From Hymenoscyphus infarciens (Eukaryota > Ascomycota > Leotiomycetes > Helotiales > Helotiaceae), in assembly GCA_001414345.1 (NCBI GenBank), contig LLCB01000037.1, positions 186,001 through 250,000 of the forward strand: DNA of 64,000 nt, in the 5' to 3' direction. Shown in pieces: positions 11,358 through 23,100 of the stretch (positions are counted from its first letter, which is position 1; each line of letters begins with the position of its first letter). The position numbers and the translations under genes are program-made. Below the pieces are notes generated by a model that did not search any database, was not told the DNA's origin, and saw only the letters and a list, made by a program, of their open reading frames with translations.

Positions 11358-11750
11358 GAGGAGGTTCGTCTCGAATATACGTTTTATTGTGCTTTCTACC
11401 ACGCAGTAGTGCTCTCGTTTCTGTGTATGACCAAGGGGTCAGCCCTGTTAAGCGAGAGGCAACGAATGGGACTACCAAGGAGTCTAGCCTTCAAAGCTTA
11501 TAACGATGAGGGCGATCAAGCGATGGCTCGATTAGCTTGGCCTTTGTTTGTTGCATCCATCAGATCAGACGATATGGTTCATCGGACCTGGATTTTAGCC
11601 CGCTATGATGCTCTTTCGCTCCAGGGTGAAAATTATCGTCGAGCTCGTGAGGCTCTGCGCGTTGCATTCAACGAACAGAAATTGCATGAGAGACGAAGTG
11701 AATACCCTGGTCTAGTCCATCGAATGGGCGTTGATCGATTTGTTATCTGA
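11358..11750 (+). pseudogene. C-terminal remnant of a fungal-specific (Zn2Cys6-type) transcription factor
   Basis: The frame from about 11358 to the stop at 11748-11750 reads EEVRLEYTFYCAFYHAVVL ... DEGDQAMARLAWPLFVASIRSDDMVHRTWILARYDAL and ends GVDRFVI. This is the pattern of the last third of fungal-specific transcription-factor domains, in which an RxAWPLFIAGI-like helix is followed by a VHRxWILERF helix. An acceptor-like CTCAG precedes 11358, so it could be a last exon. However, I find no upstream DNA-binding domain or convincing earlier exon within the preceding 2 kb. I therefore read it as a truncated gene, though an unrecognised multi-exon gene remains possible. Confidence 0.5.
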
Positions 11751-12004
11751 TAGAATGTGGAAAAATGGTGGATTGGTTTTCGCCAGAGGTCGGGATTTTC
11801 ACCCCACCTATGGACATTTGGCGACCGCTTCTGTACTTTCCGACAGCCAATTGCTGTCTAGAAAATGAGGGGATTTTGAGTCAGGTCACGTCAGCCTCTC
11901 AAGAAAGCTCGATTATCTCGACTTGATAAGCTGGCGGGTGCTGCGGTATAATCAAGTGATAATTGTTACCTTCAAACCCTCGATCACTATCAGAATTTGG
12001 AATC

Positions 12005-13611
12005 ATGCAAAAAGCCGACGTCATAGAGTATGCTATCCCCCTGCATTTCCATTTCCTAGCTAACGTATGCTTCCCAGGGTTGAGCTTCTCGACAAGAGGT
12101 TTTCCGTCTTGAAGCAATCACTTGTCAAACCAGAGCATAAACAAAAAGTGATCGAATCTTATGGCCGGTTACTGGGGGCACTAGAAGCCGAAACGGAACG
12201 GATGCAGAAACATGGTAGTGCATTGGTCCCAGAGATTGATTTTGGGGATGTTCGTAAAAATGGTTGGTTATGGTCTCTAATTGTTCTTTAAAAAAAGCTC
12301 CCTTGATTTATTATTCTAGGTGGCCTCCCCCCAGCCTTTGCTGATCTTGTCCGTGACCGTGGATGTGTGATCCTTCGCAATGTCGTCCCAGAAGAGCAAG
12401 CTGTTGCTTGGGAATCATCATTAAAAGACTACGTCCATCGTCACCCCGGCGTTGGCGGTTTCCCCAAAGCTCGACCAGCGGGCTGGAACATCTTCTGGAC
12501 AGAAGCTCAAATGCAGATGCGTTCACATCCGTCAGTTATGGAAGCTATGAAATGTGTATCCCGACTATGGCATGTCAATGATCCATCGACCTTGATCGAT
12601 TTCGACAGTCAGATTGTTTATCCGGATCGGATTCGAATTCGTCACCCTTCTGATGATCCTAATGAATTTCCACTAGCGCCACATCTGGATAGTGGAGCTA
12701 TTGAACGGTGGGAGGACGAGGAGAACCGGAAGAATTATGCAGCTATTTTTGAGGGGAGTTGGCAGGATTGGGATGGTTGGGCTGCTGACCATCGTGCTGA
12801 GGCAAAGTCGGACTTGTATGGAACAGAAAGGGTAGGGGGTGTTTCTTGCTCAGCTTGGAGGAGTTTGCAGGGCTGGTTGTCACTCTCGCATACGAATACA
12901 GGGGAAGGAACACTTCGTTTATTTCCCAGTCTCGTAAGTTCACCGACTCCCTGACTTACTGTCATTTGGTCAGACCTTCATGATTTGGTTTTTTTGTTTT
13001 TGTCCCAAGAGTAGTAATCCAGATTCTGTGGCTCCTAGATTCGATCTCAATAATTCAATATACTGACTTGGATACAGAAAACCTCAGTAGCATACATCCT
13101 CCTCCGCCCCCTCTTCCACACCGGCGCCTTCAACGACACCCTCCCCACCTTCCCCGGCTCACAACCAGGAAAAACTCAATTCCTCCCCCACCCCCTCCAT
13201 CACCCGCACCTGTCCCTTCCACAGGCTTTAGTCGGCATCCCACCCGTCCGTCCAGGAGATTATGTCTTTTGGCACTGCGACTTGGTGCACGGAGTAGACC
13301 AAACCCATCCCGGAAAACTTGACTCAAGTGTCTTCTACAATGCTTGTAACCCTCTTACTCCATATAATATCGAGAGCTTGAAGGCGACGAGGGAGACTTT
13401 TTTGAAGGGGGATGTACCGCCTGATTTCACGAGGGGACATGGGGGCGAGAGAGAGTTTGAACATGAGGATTGTGGTGCGAAGAAGGAGAATGTGGGGAGT
13501 TTGGAGGGGGAGAGAGCTTTGGGGTTGAGGGGATTGGATGTGGATGAGGGGGGCCTTGATCCAGGGCAGAGGGAGGTGAGGAGGTTGGCGAATGAAGTTT
13601 TGGGGTTTTGA
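12005..13611 (+). CDS. DUF1479 (YbiU-like) putative Fe(II)/2-oxoglutarate dioxygenase
   Basis: Four exons (12005-12027, 12078-12262, 12320-12933, 13078-13611) give 451 residues. The protein belongs to the DUF1479 family, which has a double-stranded beta-helix fold like phytanoyl-CoA dioxygenase. Family-typical segments are LVRDRGCVILRNVVPEEQA, a first metal ligand pair in PHLDSGAIERW, and a distal His in GDYVFWHCDLVHGVD, which together form an HxD...H facial triad. The first exon is only 23 bases (MQKADVIE) and was chosen because GTATGC and CAG splice sites join it in frame to VELLDKRF. The substrate is unknown. The 144-base third intron is longer than its neighbours. The C-terminal 60 residues are rich in Gly and Glu and poorly conserved in appearance. 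Confidence 0.88.
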
Positions 13612-14609
13612 GCGTATCGCTAGGAAGTCTCTTGCTATGCCTCGCTCGCATTAAATAAACCCATTGTTCTAGCTTTTGTACAGTTGAACTCCTCTGGGAA
13701 TGAATTGGCAATCGTTCCAAACTACCCAGGCTAATGGACCAAAATTTTTCTAGGTGCTTGGGAGAAATTACTCGAATTACCCAATAAAGTTGGGGCAACA
13801 AGGGTTAGGTGAGCACGTACGAACCTGAAGTATTTACAGCCACGTGTAATGTCCCTCGCTAGCCTAGTGAGGTGTTACACATAAGCGAGTAGGGGACACC
13901 TAAAGCGACAGTAAACACTCGTAATTCTTGTGGTAAAAACTTAGAGCAAGGTATAGTTAGTAACTTACTAGAGCTTTAGAGTATATTTACTGCCTCTTTT
14001 GCTATCTCGTCTGAAATTTCAAATAGCTTAATAGCTATATTTAGAGAGAGGTATTTATAGAAGAAGATTTATTATAAAAACATTTCTAAATTTTAATAAA
14101 CGAGTGTAATATAATATCAAAACAGCAGGTCACCTATAGTTACTCTGTGAGCACTTGAAGAACTTTATAAGGATTGTGCTGAGAATCCAGTACATTCATC
14201 TAGGAAATTTTGTTTATGATATCCTGCTGTAAATTTACTTTGGTGTTGTGTAGGTAGAGAAGGATAATAAAGGGTCTTTAATTGTGAGTTTCGAGCCCTT
14301 TCTTATTTCGGTTTAGCCTATCCGGCCCCTTAGTTATTTCGATCCGATATCACAACCTTACAAAGAAATGCGGGCCGGGGCATCATTCTTAACATCTAAA
14401 TACAACCTGATGGCTATGCTCTCTGATCACCATTGCTCAAGTTCATGGTATGAAACGCGATGATCAAAGATTTTACATGCAGAACACCACCTATGCTAAC
14501 TACTATTTTCCGTCAGTTCCACCACAAGCCCCTACGCCCTTTGGTTCTGCTCTCAACATAAATATCCCTCGATTCAAACAACCTCCCACAGCCGCAACTT
14601 CTCCGAAAA
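13612..14609. other. Intergenic region with AT-rich degraded block
   Basis: No gene is seen. 13736-13860 resembles 39690-39800 over several short blocks (GAATTACCC..., then CGARCCTGAAGTATWTACRGCC), suggesting a dispersed decayed repeat. 13900-14120 is strongly AT-rich. Confidence 0.55.
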
Positions 14610-15774
14610 TCATGCTCTGACCAGTGCTGCCACCTCCTTGGTAATATCTATCCATGGGAATAGGGATCTGCTTCCAGCTGTCGACCCGGGGACTGGCGTA
14701 TCCAAAAAGTTCTCTAATTCGATATACAGGCTATCGGCAATCTCTACGGTCGCAACCACCCAAGTAGTACTATTCGTCCAGGGTCCGAGTCCTTGTGCCC
14801 AAGGAACCTGTCCCAAAAACTCAGCTGTCTGCCAAGTTCCATCCCGGGACCTCAATACAGCCACCCCAGCCGAGTCCAAGTCGTGTTGTGCCACAAGAAG
14901 AACAGTGCCTTTATACTTGGGTGGAAGGAAAATAGCGTCGCTCCATCCGAGGTTCGTTGGTGGGGATATGGGTACAGCGACTTTCACTCCTTGCTCGGCT
15001 CGCATATCGAACTTATACAGCTCTCCTGATCTATCATTGGAAAGTAAGGTCCATCCATTTGCTGCCAGTCCTTCTGTTCCCACTATAGAGTTATTGATGG
15101 GTTGAGATACCCACCATGGGGTGACTTTCTTTCCATTTTTGGAGATTTTCAGGATACTAGAGCCAAATGTGCTCACAACATAGGTGTTACTGGATGGGTC
15201 ATGGGCGATGTCTTGAAAGCCCCCGTACAGTCCTTGTGTTGTCTCGGTCAAGTTGACTTGATACACGACTTTTTTCGTTGCTGGGTCCCATTGGATGAGG
15301 TAGTTGGTTCCTGATACATCTGCGCCATTGGTATCAAAGGCAGCAGCTGTATTGGGCATGATCGATACAAGTCCGGTCCTCTCATCAACCTCTATACCCG
15401 CCAAGTGAAAAGCTGGGCTATTGGCGATTCCCGGGAACTTCAGAATGTCGACGACTTTTGCGGCATAAGGATCGTAAACGACGACAGTGGCGTTGTAGAG
15501 AGAACTTTTTCGAAGACCGCGCGTTAGTAACTATTCTTCTTCTTTTTCGTGCCACTTAAATCCACAAGGTAAAATTGGAGACCAACCTGATGTACAGAAG
15601 ACAAGACTTGAAGTCAAAATCTGAGTTTTCGGGATACAGCTGGTACTGATCGATGGTAAAGTTACCGCTGAATGGTTTGCAGCTGCTTTTCCCACCGGTT
15701 ACTAGATCAACTTGGGGTAGGGCTGCAGCCAGCCCTAAAACCGCAGTGGAAAGAAGCGCTATCTTTGGAAGCAT
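14610..15774 (-). CDS. TRI14-like secreted protein, predicted beta-propeller
   Basis: Two exons on the minus strand (15774-15587, 15504-14610) give 360 residues. A signal peptide (MLPKIALLSTAVLGLAAALP) is followed by a SMP-30/YVTN-like propeller body (FQDIAHDPSSNTYVVSTFG, LLSNDRSGELYKFDM, LGWSDAIFLPPKYKGTVLLVAQ). The closest known family is TRI14, a gene of the Fusarium trichothecene cluster whose product is not an identified enzyme of the pathway but contributes to disease. Many fungi without trichothecenes carry homologues. No trichothecene gene such as a terpene cyclase is in the window, so this is a stand-alone homologue and no toxin role can be inferred. Asn-x-Ser/Thr sites are frequent, in line with secretion. 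Confidence 0.85.
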
Positions 15775-18700
15775 GATTAGCTTTATGGTCAAGGAGAGTC
15801 GATTACACAGTAGAGAAGGTTGGGCAACAAAAGATTGGACATCACTTCGTACCCTCAGCTTAAGTATAACATCCCATTATTGTAAGCTGACATGTCAACT
15901 GTCAACCCGAAGTCAAATGCAGTGCGACTTTTACAATTTCTTTCCATATTGTAAGCTTACATGAATTTCTCCAAGGCGGAATCCAACATCCAACGAATGT
16001 TGGAAATAGGAGCGGAGTTCCGTACCTGAAGCCTTTTTTATTGATTTGCGTGTTACCCCCGAACGCCATGCTGACAGCATGACGTTGTTTATCGATGCTG
16101 TGCCTAGGGTTGAGCCACATGATCACATACATCCATGTTTCTTGGGCAGCAAAAGTCTTCCGGTGGGATGCTGTATTATCCCTCCACATGGGCATAATTG
16201 CTAAAACCTTTCTGTATGGGGCGAACACCCATCGGTTGAGCTGATGTGGATGTGTCTGCATCGGTGCCGTTCCAATGCATAATCTGCAATCGCGTGCCTG
16301 ATCATCTCATACTTCTATCTCATGCCGTTTATAAGCACCCAAGATTTCAACACGCAGCAGCAGTGTGTATTATTGTTGGCTCCATGTTCAAGGGGAAATG
16401 AGGGTCATTAGCATATTTCAGTGGCGTCGGATTTAAGACGGGAAGGGGGTTCTCGCTACCTATTTCTTTTTTTTTGTAAGAACTATCTAGTTTTGAGGCA
16501 AACCCCATACCAGTGTTTTGTTTTAGTGTTTGATCTGGGAGTTAGGAACAGCTCTTTTTCGAAGTTGAAATCGTGTGTTCTCCGTAGTCTATGGTTCTCT
16601 TACAATTCCGTCTTTCCATAATTAATCATGATACCTCAGTAGTAATCAGAACGGATGATGGTTTACGCGAATACTTTGAATTTTCAGCTAGCGTTTCCTG
16701 GCTTTGCCCTCGGAATGGATTCGCTTTTTAAAATGCAGCACGTCCAAACACATTCATGGAATCCGACACGCAATGCTCGAGCAACCTAGCCATATCTCCT
16801 TTTTTTTCCTCTGAACTCCATACCACCATCTCAAACTTCTATAGTTAATCGAGTCGTTCAAGGCCCGGGTTCTTTGGGGGGAATTCCTGCGGCGCTTAAG
16901 TGACGCTCCTGATGCATGCCCCCATTTGTGAGAAGTTTCGCTTAGAGCGAGTTCGAGATAGTAAGAACTTTCCTTTGGCAAGTTGACAGTTTATTCTCTC
17001 TTCTCATTTTGTTTGGCATATTAGAACACATGTGAATTGAATTGATCATGTGAAAAGGGCGCTTGAAAGTGATTACCGTAATTTTTGCTTCTATATTTCT
17101 ATTACTGTACATCGTTGGTACATCTCACACAGGCCGGATATAAATTAAGCATCAAATTGTTGGTCATTTTCATTAGCCTGTACCGATTCTTCCATTTATT
17201 GGTGGAATTGGGTCAGCAATTGCAATTGCGCCCTTTTCGGCGTTTCTGGTTGGAATATTCGCTTTGGAGAAATGTAACCTATTCTTTTACTTGCATTCTG
17301 ATTCCCTTATTTTAGCTGGAATTTCGCAGAAACCATCGACGAACTGCAGAAACCAATCATATGTCTCGACGGAATTGCAAGTAATATGACAGGGCTGGTT
17401 CAGGAACTGAGCGATCACCTCGAAAATACACAAGGCCGAGAAAAACATTTCGCACCCCCACGCAATGTCGATACGCCAGTCGAACGGGAGTGTAAATTTC
17501 AGGTTGAAATAGTCGTAGATTTACCTTATCCTTTCGAAATAACCGATGAAACGATCTTAAAGGGACTTGAGTTTGGAAACAATTGATTTGGAAGCCGGTG
17601 GTGTGGGGTTGTATTTTTCGTTTCGTGGTTTTATAGAGATAATTGGAACCAATATCCATCAAAATTGTCCATGTTACCTTCGTGTTAACTTTGTAGCTCA
17701 GGAGTAAGTGAGTGAAGTAAGAAGTAATATATGCAGTATGACTTGAAATGTTTCGTAAGTTAGTTTCAATGATAATAATACATGAAAAAAGTTTGAGAAT
17801 TGACATCATTCCTATATTCTTACGAATATCGAAGAACACAAGGCTTTTTGAATATTCATCGCCTTTTCGTAAACACCTTATCATTTATCTATTACTTGAA
17901 AAAGTTGAGAGATTTCAAACTGGTCAAAAGAACTTACGCAATTGGAGAACCTCAAGATTTTGTAAGGTAGCTTTTCACTGTAGTAACATTTTACAAAAAG
18001 ACAAGAATACTTGAATGTCAGAGGTCAGTTACGCCATGCTCTCAAAGTTTGTGTTGTAAAATCGGAAGTATAATTCGTAAAAAGAGGATTCCCAAACTCA
18101 TTTATGGTAATTCTCCTTGAATGTTAAAACCTTTCCTCAACGTACAAACACATTTTGGAAGAAAACGCTCTTGAACTTCAAAAGTAACTTAAGACTGGCA
18201 TTCTGTTTCGAATACTATTACAACTGCGAGTGTCAGGCCTACTTTTAAACTTCATAGCTTCTTTGAAATTCAAAGCAAGTATTGAAATTTGAGCCTCGAC
18301 TTCAAAACTTTCAACCTCCATTTGAATTTCAGAGCTTCTTGAGAACTACAAATCTACTTTTGAGTGTTGAAACGCATATTGAATGTCGGAAGACAATTTT
18401 AAAACCACTCAAATAGTGAAGCAATACGCGGTCAACTTTTGGAGCATCTCATTATTTAGTACAAGCCAAGCCTCTCTAATTCTGTCACCCCCACCCGCAC
18501 CGGCACCTTCTCTCACAAGATACCTAAAAGGCAAAACCAATCCTAGGAATTGGAATTCTCATAGTAACGATTGATGAGTTCAAGTAGATGGAACTCACCT
18601 TCAAAAGTCTCTGCTTGAAGGGTTGATTATTCAGTAAAAAGTGCTCGAGGTAAAATAACATTTCTACAGGAGAGGTCGTAACCAAAACTTGCAGAATGTT

Positions 18701-18939
18701 GAGAGAAAGGTTAAGGATAAGAATGCGGAGGTCGATTCTGGTGAAGGAGACTTGTTGTTACACAATATCAGTGAAACAAACCTCTTCAGCTTACCTCGCT
18801 CCTGCCTTGGTCTTCTTTGGGTGCCTTCCTAAATTTTCCCCAGCCCACCACAAACCCCACCAAAGTTACCCACAACTCCCTACAAGCCTTCAGAGCTACA
18901 AATAACCACTTTTCATGCATCCAATTCGGAGCAAAAACA
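15775..18939. other. Long gene-free region
   Basis: About 3.2 kb without a supported gene. A minus-strand open frame at 17884-17357 lacks any recognisable domain and is compositionally AT-rich. 18.0-18.4 kb contains many loosely repeated AACTTCAAA/TTTGAAT words, which look like decayed tandem sequence. Confidence 0.55.
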
Positions 18940-19090
18940 GCGTTTGTGGTTTAGTGGTAAAATCGATGCTTGCCAATTTCAACAGTCTACTGTAGAATAC
19001 AATATGCATTGGCCCCGGGTAAGTTCTTCACACAGCAGTACAATTAAACATCCCCTCTAACAGCGTTTAGGTTCGATTCCCGGCGAACGC
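18940..19090 (+). tRNA. tRNA-Gly(GCC) with a canonical intron and a second, GT-AG-type intron in the T arm
   Basis: Three blocks assemble into a 70-nt tRNA plus discriminator A at 19091. Block 18940-18975 has acceptor strand GCGTTTG, D arm GTTTAGTGGTAAAAT, and anticodon stem/loop GATGC-TTGCCA. Block 19005-19018 has loop base 38, stem GCATT, GGCC and CCGG. Block 19071-19090 has GTTCGATT CCCGG CGAACGC. Acceptor, anticodon and T stems all pair, with G-T wobbles at acceptor pair 6-67 and at G27-T43. The 29-nt intron 18976-19004 sits at the usual 37/38 position. The 52-nt insert 19019-19070 starts GTAAGT, has CTAAC ten bases before the end, and ends TTTAG; removing it rebuilds CCGGG-TTCGATT-CCCGG exactly. 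Internal A box and B box (19070-19080, GGTTCGATTCC) are intact. Confidence 0.85.
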
Positions 19091-19102
19091 AAAAAAGCCT
19101 TC

Positions 19103-19109
19103 TTTTTTT
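19103..19109 (+). terminator. RNA polymerase III T-run terminator of tRNA-Gly
   Basis: Seven T residues begin 13 bases after the tRNA 3' end, the usual Pol III stop. This supports 19090 as the gene end and shows that the downstream T-arm piece belongs to the same Pol III unit. Confidence 0.8.
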
Positions 19110-19124
19110 GCCCTTTTACACTTT

Positions 19125-19169
19125 CTTTATTTGCACTATCTTTATTTGCACTATCTTTATTTGCACTAT
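19125..19169. repeat. Three tandem copies of a 15-bp unit
   Basis: CTTTATTTGCACTAT is repeated exactly three times just downstream of the tRNA-Gly terminator. The identical copies indicate recent slippage. Confidence 0.9.
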
Positions 19170-19691
19170 CTCAAGTTTCTAGGGCATTGGTAGTGGTTGT
19201 AGGATTTTCGGTTTTGATTGTGGGGGAAGAGATTTATTTTTGGAATTTCTTTTACGATTAAGCGAGGGGGATCCACTTCTCTACAATGGGTTGTGTCAAG
19301 GGGTTGAAGCCTCATAGTAAATCATTCGCATGAAATAAATTACCAACGTGTTTTCACCTCCTATTTTTAAACCAATTCCTGATTGATTGCTTGATTGATC
19401 GAGCGATTGGAGATTTTCAGGCCTGAGAAGACCAACTAACCATTTCCTCTACTCTTCCAGGCAGTAACAGTAACCACTGACTCAACTCTATATGCTTCCA
19501 CAAGACTACATTACGTCCTAACTACCACCGGCATCTTTTGAGAACCCTGAGCCCTGACAGTACAATATGGGAAAAGAGAAGAGGAAAGAACGGGGTCTAG
19601 ATAGCTTACAGTGCTTACCTAATTCTCTGTAAACGATTTTCTAGTTCCAAAATCAAATGATTTTACTTCCTGTTGACCAACTCCTAAGTGG

Positions 19692-19866
19692 CGAGTAAGC
19701 CACGAGTTACTCATGGCTTACTCGTCAATTGATGGTTTTCACGTGACTCTATTTTGGCCCACCCGTCAACCAACAAGTAATCCCTCAACCAACAAGTAAT
19801 CCCTCAACCAACAAGTAATCCAACAGCCAACGAGTAACCCATCAAACAACGAATAACCCATCAACC
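19692..19866. repeat. GAGTAAGC inverted repeat and 19-bp tandem repeat
   Basis: CGAGTAAGCCA at 19692-19702 is mirrored by its exact reverse complement at 19714-19724. It is followed at 19767-19866 by tandem 19-bp units (CAACCAACAAGTAATCCCT, three near copies and then degenerate ones ending in GAGTAAC or GAATAAC). The same GAGTAAGC word is the core of the array at 48.3-48.6 kb. Confidence 0.75.
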
Positions 19867-19869
19867 AAA

Positions 19870-20126
19870 TCTGCTTTCTTAGTTCACACACTTCCCAGTC
19901 AAACAGGACCAAGGCGTATGTCTTGGTGGTAATCTTTAAAAGAAGAAAAGCTGTTGGGACTAGTTATATCCCTTCAAGAATTATTTCTCACACTCTGGAG
20001 CAAGACCGTCGCGCGTGGTGCGAACTCTGGCACAGCGTACATCATTAGATACCATAAGAGTAATTGCCCAGAATCGATTGTGAATTTCTACCTATCATTC
20101 ATCTAAAAATAACCCTATACATATTC
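19870..20126. other. Intergenic, downstream of SEC5
   Basis: Together with 19170-19691 this contains no recognisable gene between the tRNA-Gly and the 3' end of SEC5. Confidence 0.6.
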
Positions 20127-23100
20127 TCAACCCGTCGGTGGCACAACAGTAGTCCTCTCCGACCTTCTCGCTTTCTTGAAGCAAGCAAACTCACTCCTAC
20201 TCCCTTCCCTCAGCCTCTTCAACACAGCCCTCATCTCTGGCAATTCGCTTTGGAGTCTCGTTCTCGCATCGTTATCCGTCCCTTTATCCAATTCCTGATA
20301 TATCTGGCTCTGCATCTCACTCGCGCGATCAGTCGTGTACTGACTGAGAGTCTGCGCCACGAATTCCACATCGAGTGTTGCCTGCATGAGTGCCGTGAGT
20401 GTGTATCGTTGTCTCGTTTTGAATGCTTCGAGAAGCTCTCTTGAGGCTTGTTCGAGGAGGTAAGACAGAACGTGAGCTGTGAGAGAAGATGCGGTGGTGG
20501 AGACTTGGGTGTGGACCAGAACCAGACTTAAGAGAGCCTCATAAACATAGGCTCGCACCTCTTTTGGCTTCTCGTCGGCTGCTGGTGGCCAAGCGGGGTC
20601 CAGAATCCCGTTCTTGATGATGTTACGTAGACTTTCAACAGCCGGTCGAGTATATGACTGGAAGAGACGAGCATCAATTTGACCAAGCACATCGCGGATG
20701 GTCTTCGTTTCGTCCGTGAGCTTGACTGCGAATGCGTTTTCGAATTGGGTTGTAAGATTCGGAACAACATCGCTTCGTAGAGATTGGAGATTGCTCAAAG
20801 TGAGAAGCATGCGGACATTCTATTCATGTTAGTCAAGTCTGGCAATAATTGGAAATAACAACTTACTCGATCGCTAGCATTAACAGTACCAGCGCCAATG
20901 CTAGTTGCAATAACTGTTGCAACAGGACTTGCTAAACCATCTGTCTCCGTGGCCCAGTCGTCTTCTGTCTTTGTTATATTTCGTTCGGCGTTTTCCACCA
21001 TTCCGCTCAACGCCTTGTACAGAGTTGTTACAAACTGACTTCGAACCATCTGTAAGAGTTTCGCTGGTGGTGGAAGAACAACCTGAGTACTACCAACTTT
21101 TGCTTCGGAAATATAGAGTATCTTTTGCATTCCCGACAAGACTGCACTTTCAAAGGCACCGAAATTTGCAGGCATTCTTGTGAGATTACGTTTCTCGGGC
21201 GATCGGCGCCAGTCTTCTAACACCTTGATGTTCTCTGCATCTTTATTCCAGGCAGCACAAATGGCTGTGACACATCGCTCTCGTGCACCACCAACCAGAG
21301 TCTTCAGCCGCTCTAAAGCAACACCATCCCCACTGCCAATGAGTGATATGGAAGCCATTTCGCTCGCACCTGTCCCAACTAACACCAATAACTTGGCAAG
21401 GTAGTGAACTCCACTAAGCGAATTTGACCATGGAGGCCAAAAGGCAAACTTTTCCCATGCTTCACCTCGTCTGGGAGATGGTGGAGGTAGGTTATTTGGA
21501 TCGAAAGTGAAACGGGGGTCACGAATTGATGTAGGTGTCAGTGCCGATGAACCTCCAGACCTCGGAGTCATTGGAGTTGGCGGTAAGGGGGAGAATAGAG
21601 AGGATATATCATCTATGGGGGGGTCTGCGAAGAAGGAAAAGACACTCTCCCTTAACATGTCAACTAACTCGATTGTGCCTTTCTGCAACTCGGCTGTACC
21701 TTCAGCAGAGAGTCTGTGGTGCTTTCGGGATTCGCCATTTTGGCCTGCTGGCAAGGTTCTCTGTGCTGTTCCATCGAGGAAAGTCTGGATGGTCTGCCAA
21801 AATTCCATAACTTCTCCGAGTATACCCTTGGGGGAGAGCAAACTGCTGAGATAAATATTCATCTTCTCCCAAAGCTCTATAATTTCTGCGGAATCTATAG
21901 AAGTAGGTTTGTCTTCGGCTGTTTGACGTGCGAGGGATCTGAGATGAGATGCCACTACTTGATTCGAAGGTCTCTCACCGTTTGCTAATCGTCGTCGGAT
22001 GATCTCGATCTCAACCTTGGAACGCTCTGAAGTAGAGGAAATCTTGTTCTTCAGGTGATCATAGCGACTAAGCAGCCAGACCCAAATGGGGTTATCGTCG
22101 ACGCCGAGTTCCAGTAAAATACCTATGAGCTCCATGTGTTGATCTTGTGGGCTACCTTGAGGACCATCGCCCCTGGCGGACATTCCCTGCATGGCAATAA
22201 GTCTTTTCCAGATGTCCCTTTTGAACTGGGAGATCTGCTCTTCAATGTCATGCCACACACGAGCAGCGAGCAGTATCTGATGTAGCTGGGAATCAGTTGG
22301 TGATGAAGACCCCAGAGTTTCAGTAAGGGCTTTGGCATCATCTGCGAACCGTCTTGCTTTGCCGTATTCTTCCACTAAGGTTTCATAATCTTTTCGCTTG
22401 ATGCAATCTGTTATAGCTCCGTTCGCCTCATACATTTCCTTGTATCGCTCAAAGGCTGTAGACATCGTTTTCAGACTGTCTTCTTTTTCACGGCCCCCTA
22501 GAGCAGGTCCCCAGACTTCTTCGGCTTTCGCCGACACATCTAGAAGTGGTTTCTTGATGCCCAAAACCCCGTACTCGCTTTCCTTTGTCAACGCATTCTT
22601 CTTTTTGGTGTCCGGGGTATGGAGAGCCATAGAAGCTTGGTTTCCACTGCTCGTCCTGAAACTATTTCGGCTGGCATGACGCGAATGCGGCCTGCTTTTT
22701 GGAGGAGCCGGTTTTTCGCCTCTATACTTCATTTCCGTATATACATTGTCAATGGTCGCTTTGGCACGGACGAAACGTTCAAAGTTGGACTCGACGAGAA
22801 CCTTGAGGGAAGCGGATTTTTGGTCAATAGACCTCGAAAGTGTATCGAGCCCGTTTAGGAGGTCCTTGGTAGATGCAGTCGAGTGGACCTGGGATAGGAA
22901 GAGCGCCGGCGAAAATGTCGTAGAGGAGAGAAGGAATCTATTTCCTAAATCCTGTTAGATGATTCTCCCCCTCGAGGTGGTGGTTCCTTGACTTACGAAG
23001 CCCGGTATCATCCTGTACTGGCAGACCCAGCTGCCGCAATATTCTCACAACGCTCTCAGTTGTACCCAGGGGGTCTGGCTCATCCCTTTGCACTAGATTC

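Noticed and set aside
14610..15774. Possible trichothecene gene cluster around the TRI14-like gene
   Set aside because: No terpene cyclase, acetyltransferase or cluster regulator is near; the neighbours are a DUF1479 gene and gene-free DNA.
17357..17884. 175-residue minus-strand open frame
   Set aside because: AT-rich composition, no domain, no promoter or splice context. Looks like decayed sequence.
19125..19866. Tandem units considered as a CRISPR array
   Set aside because: Units are head-to-tail without spacers, and the genome is eukaryotic.
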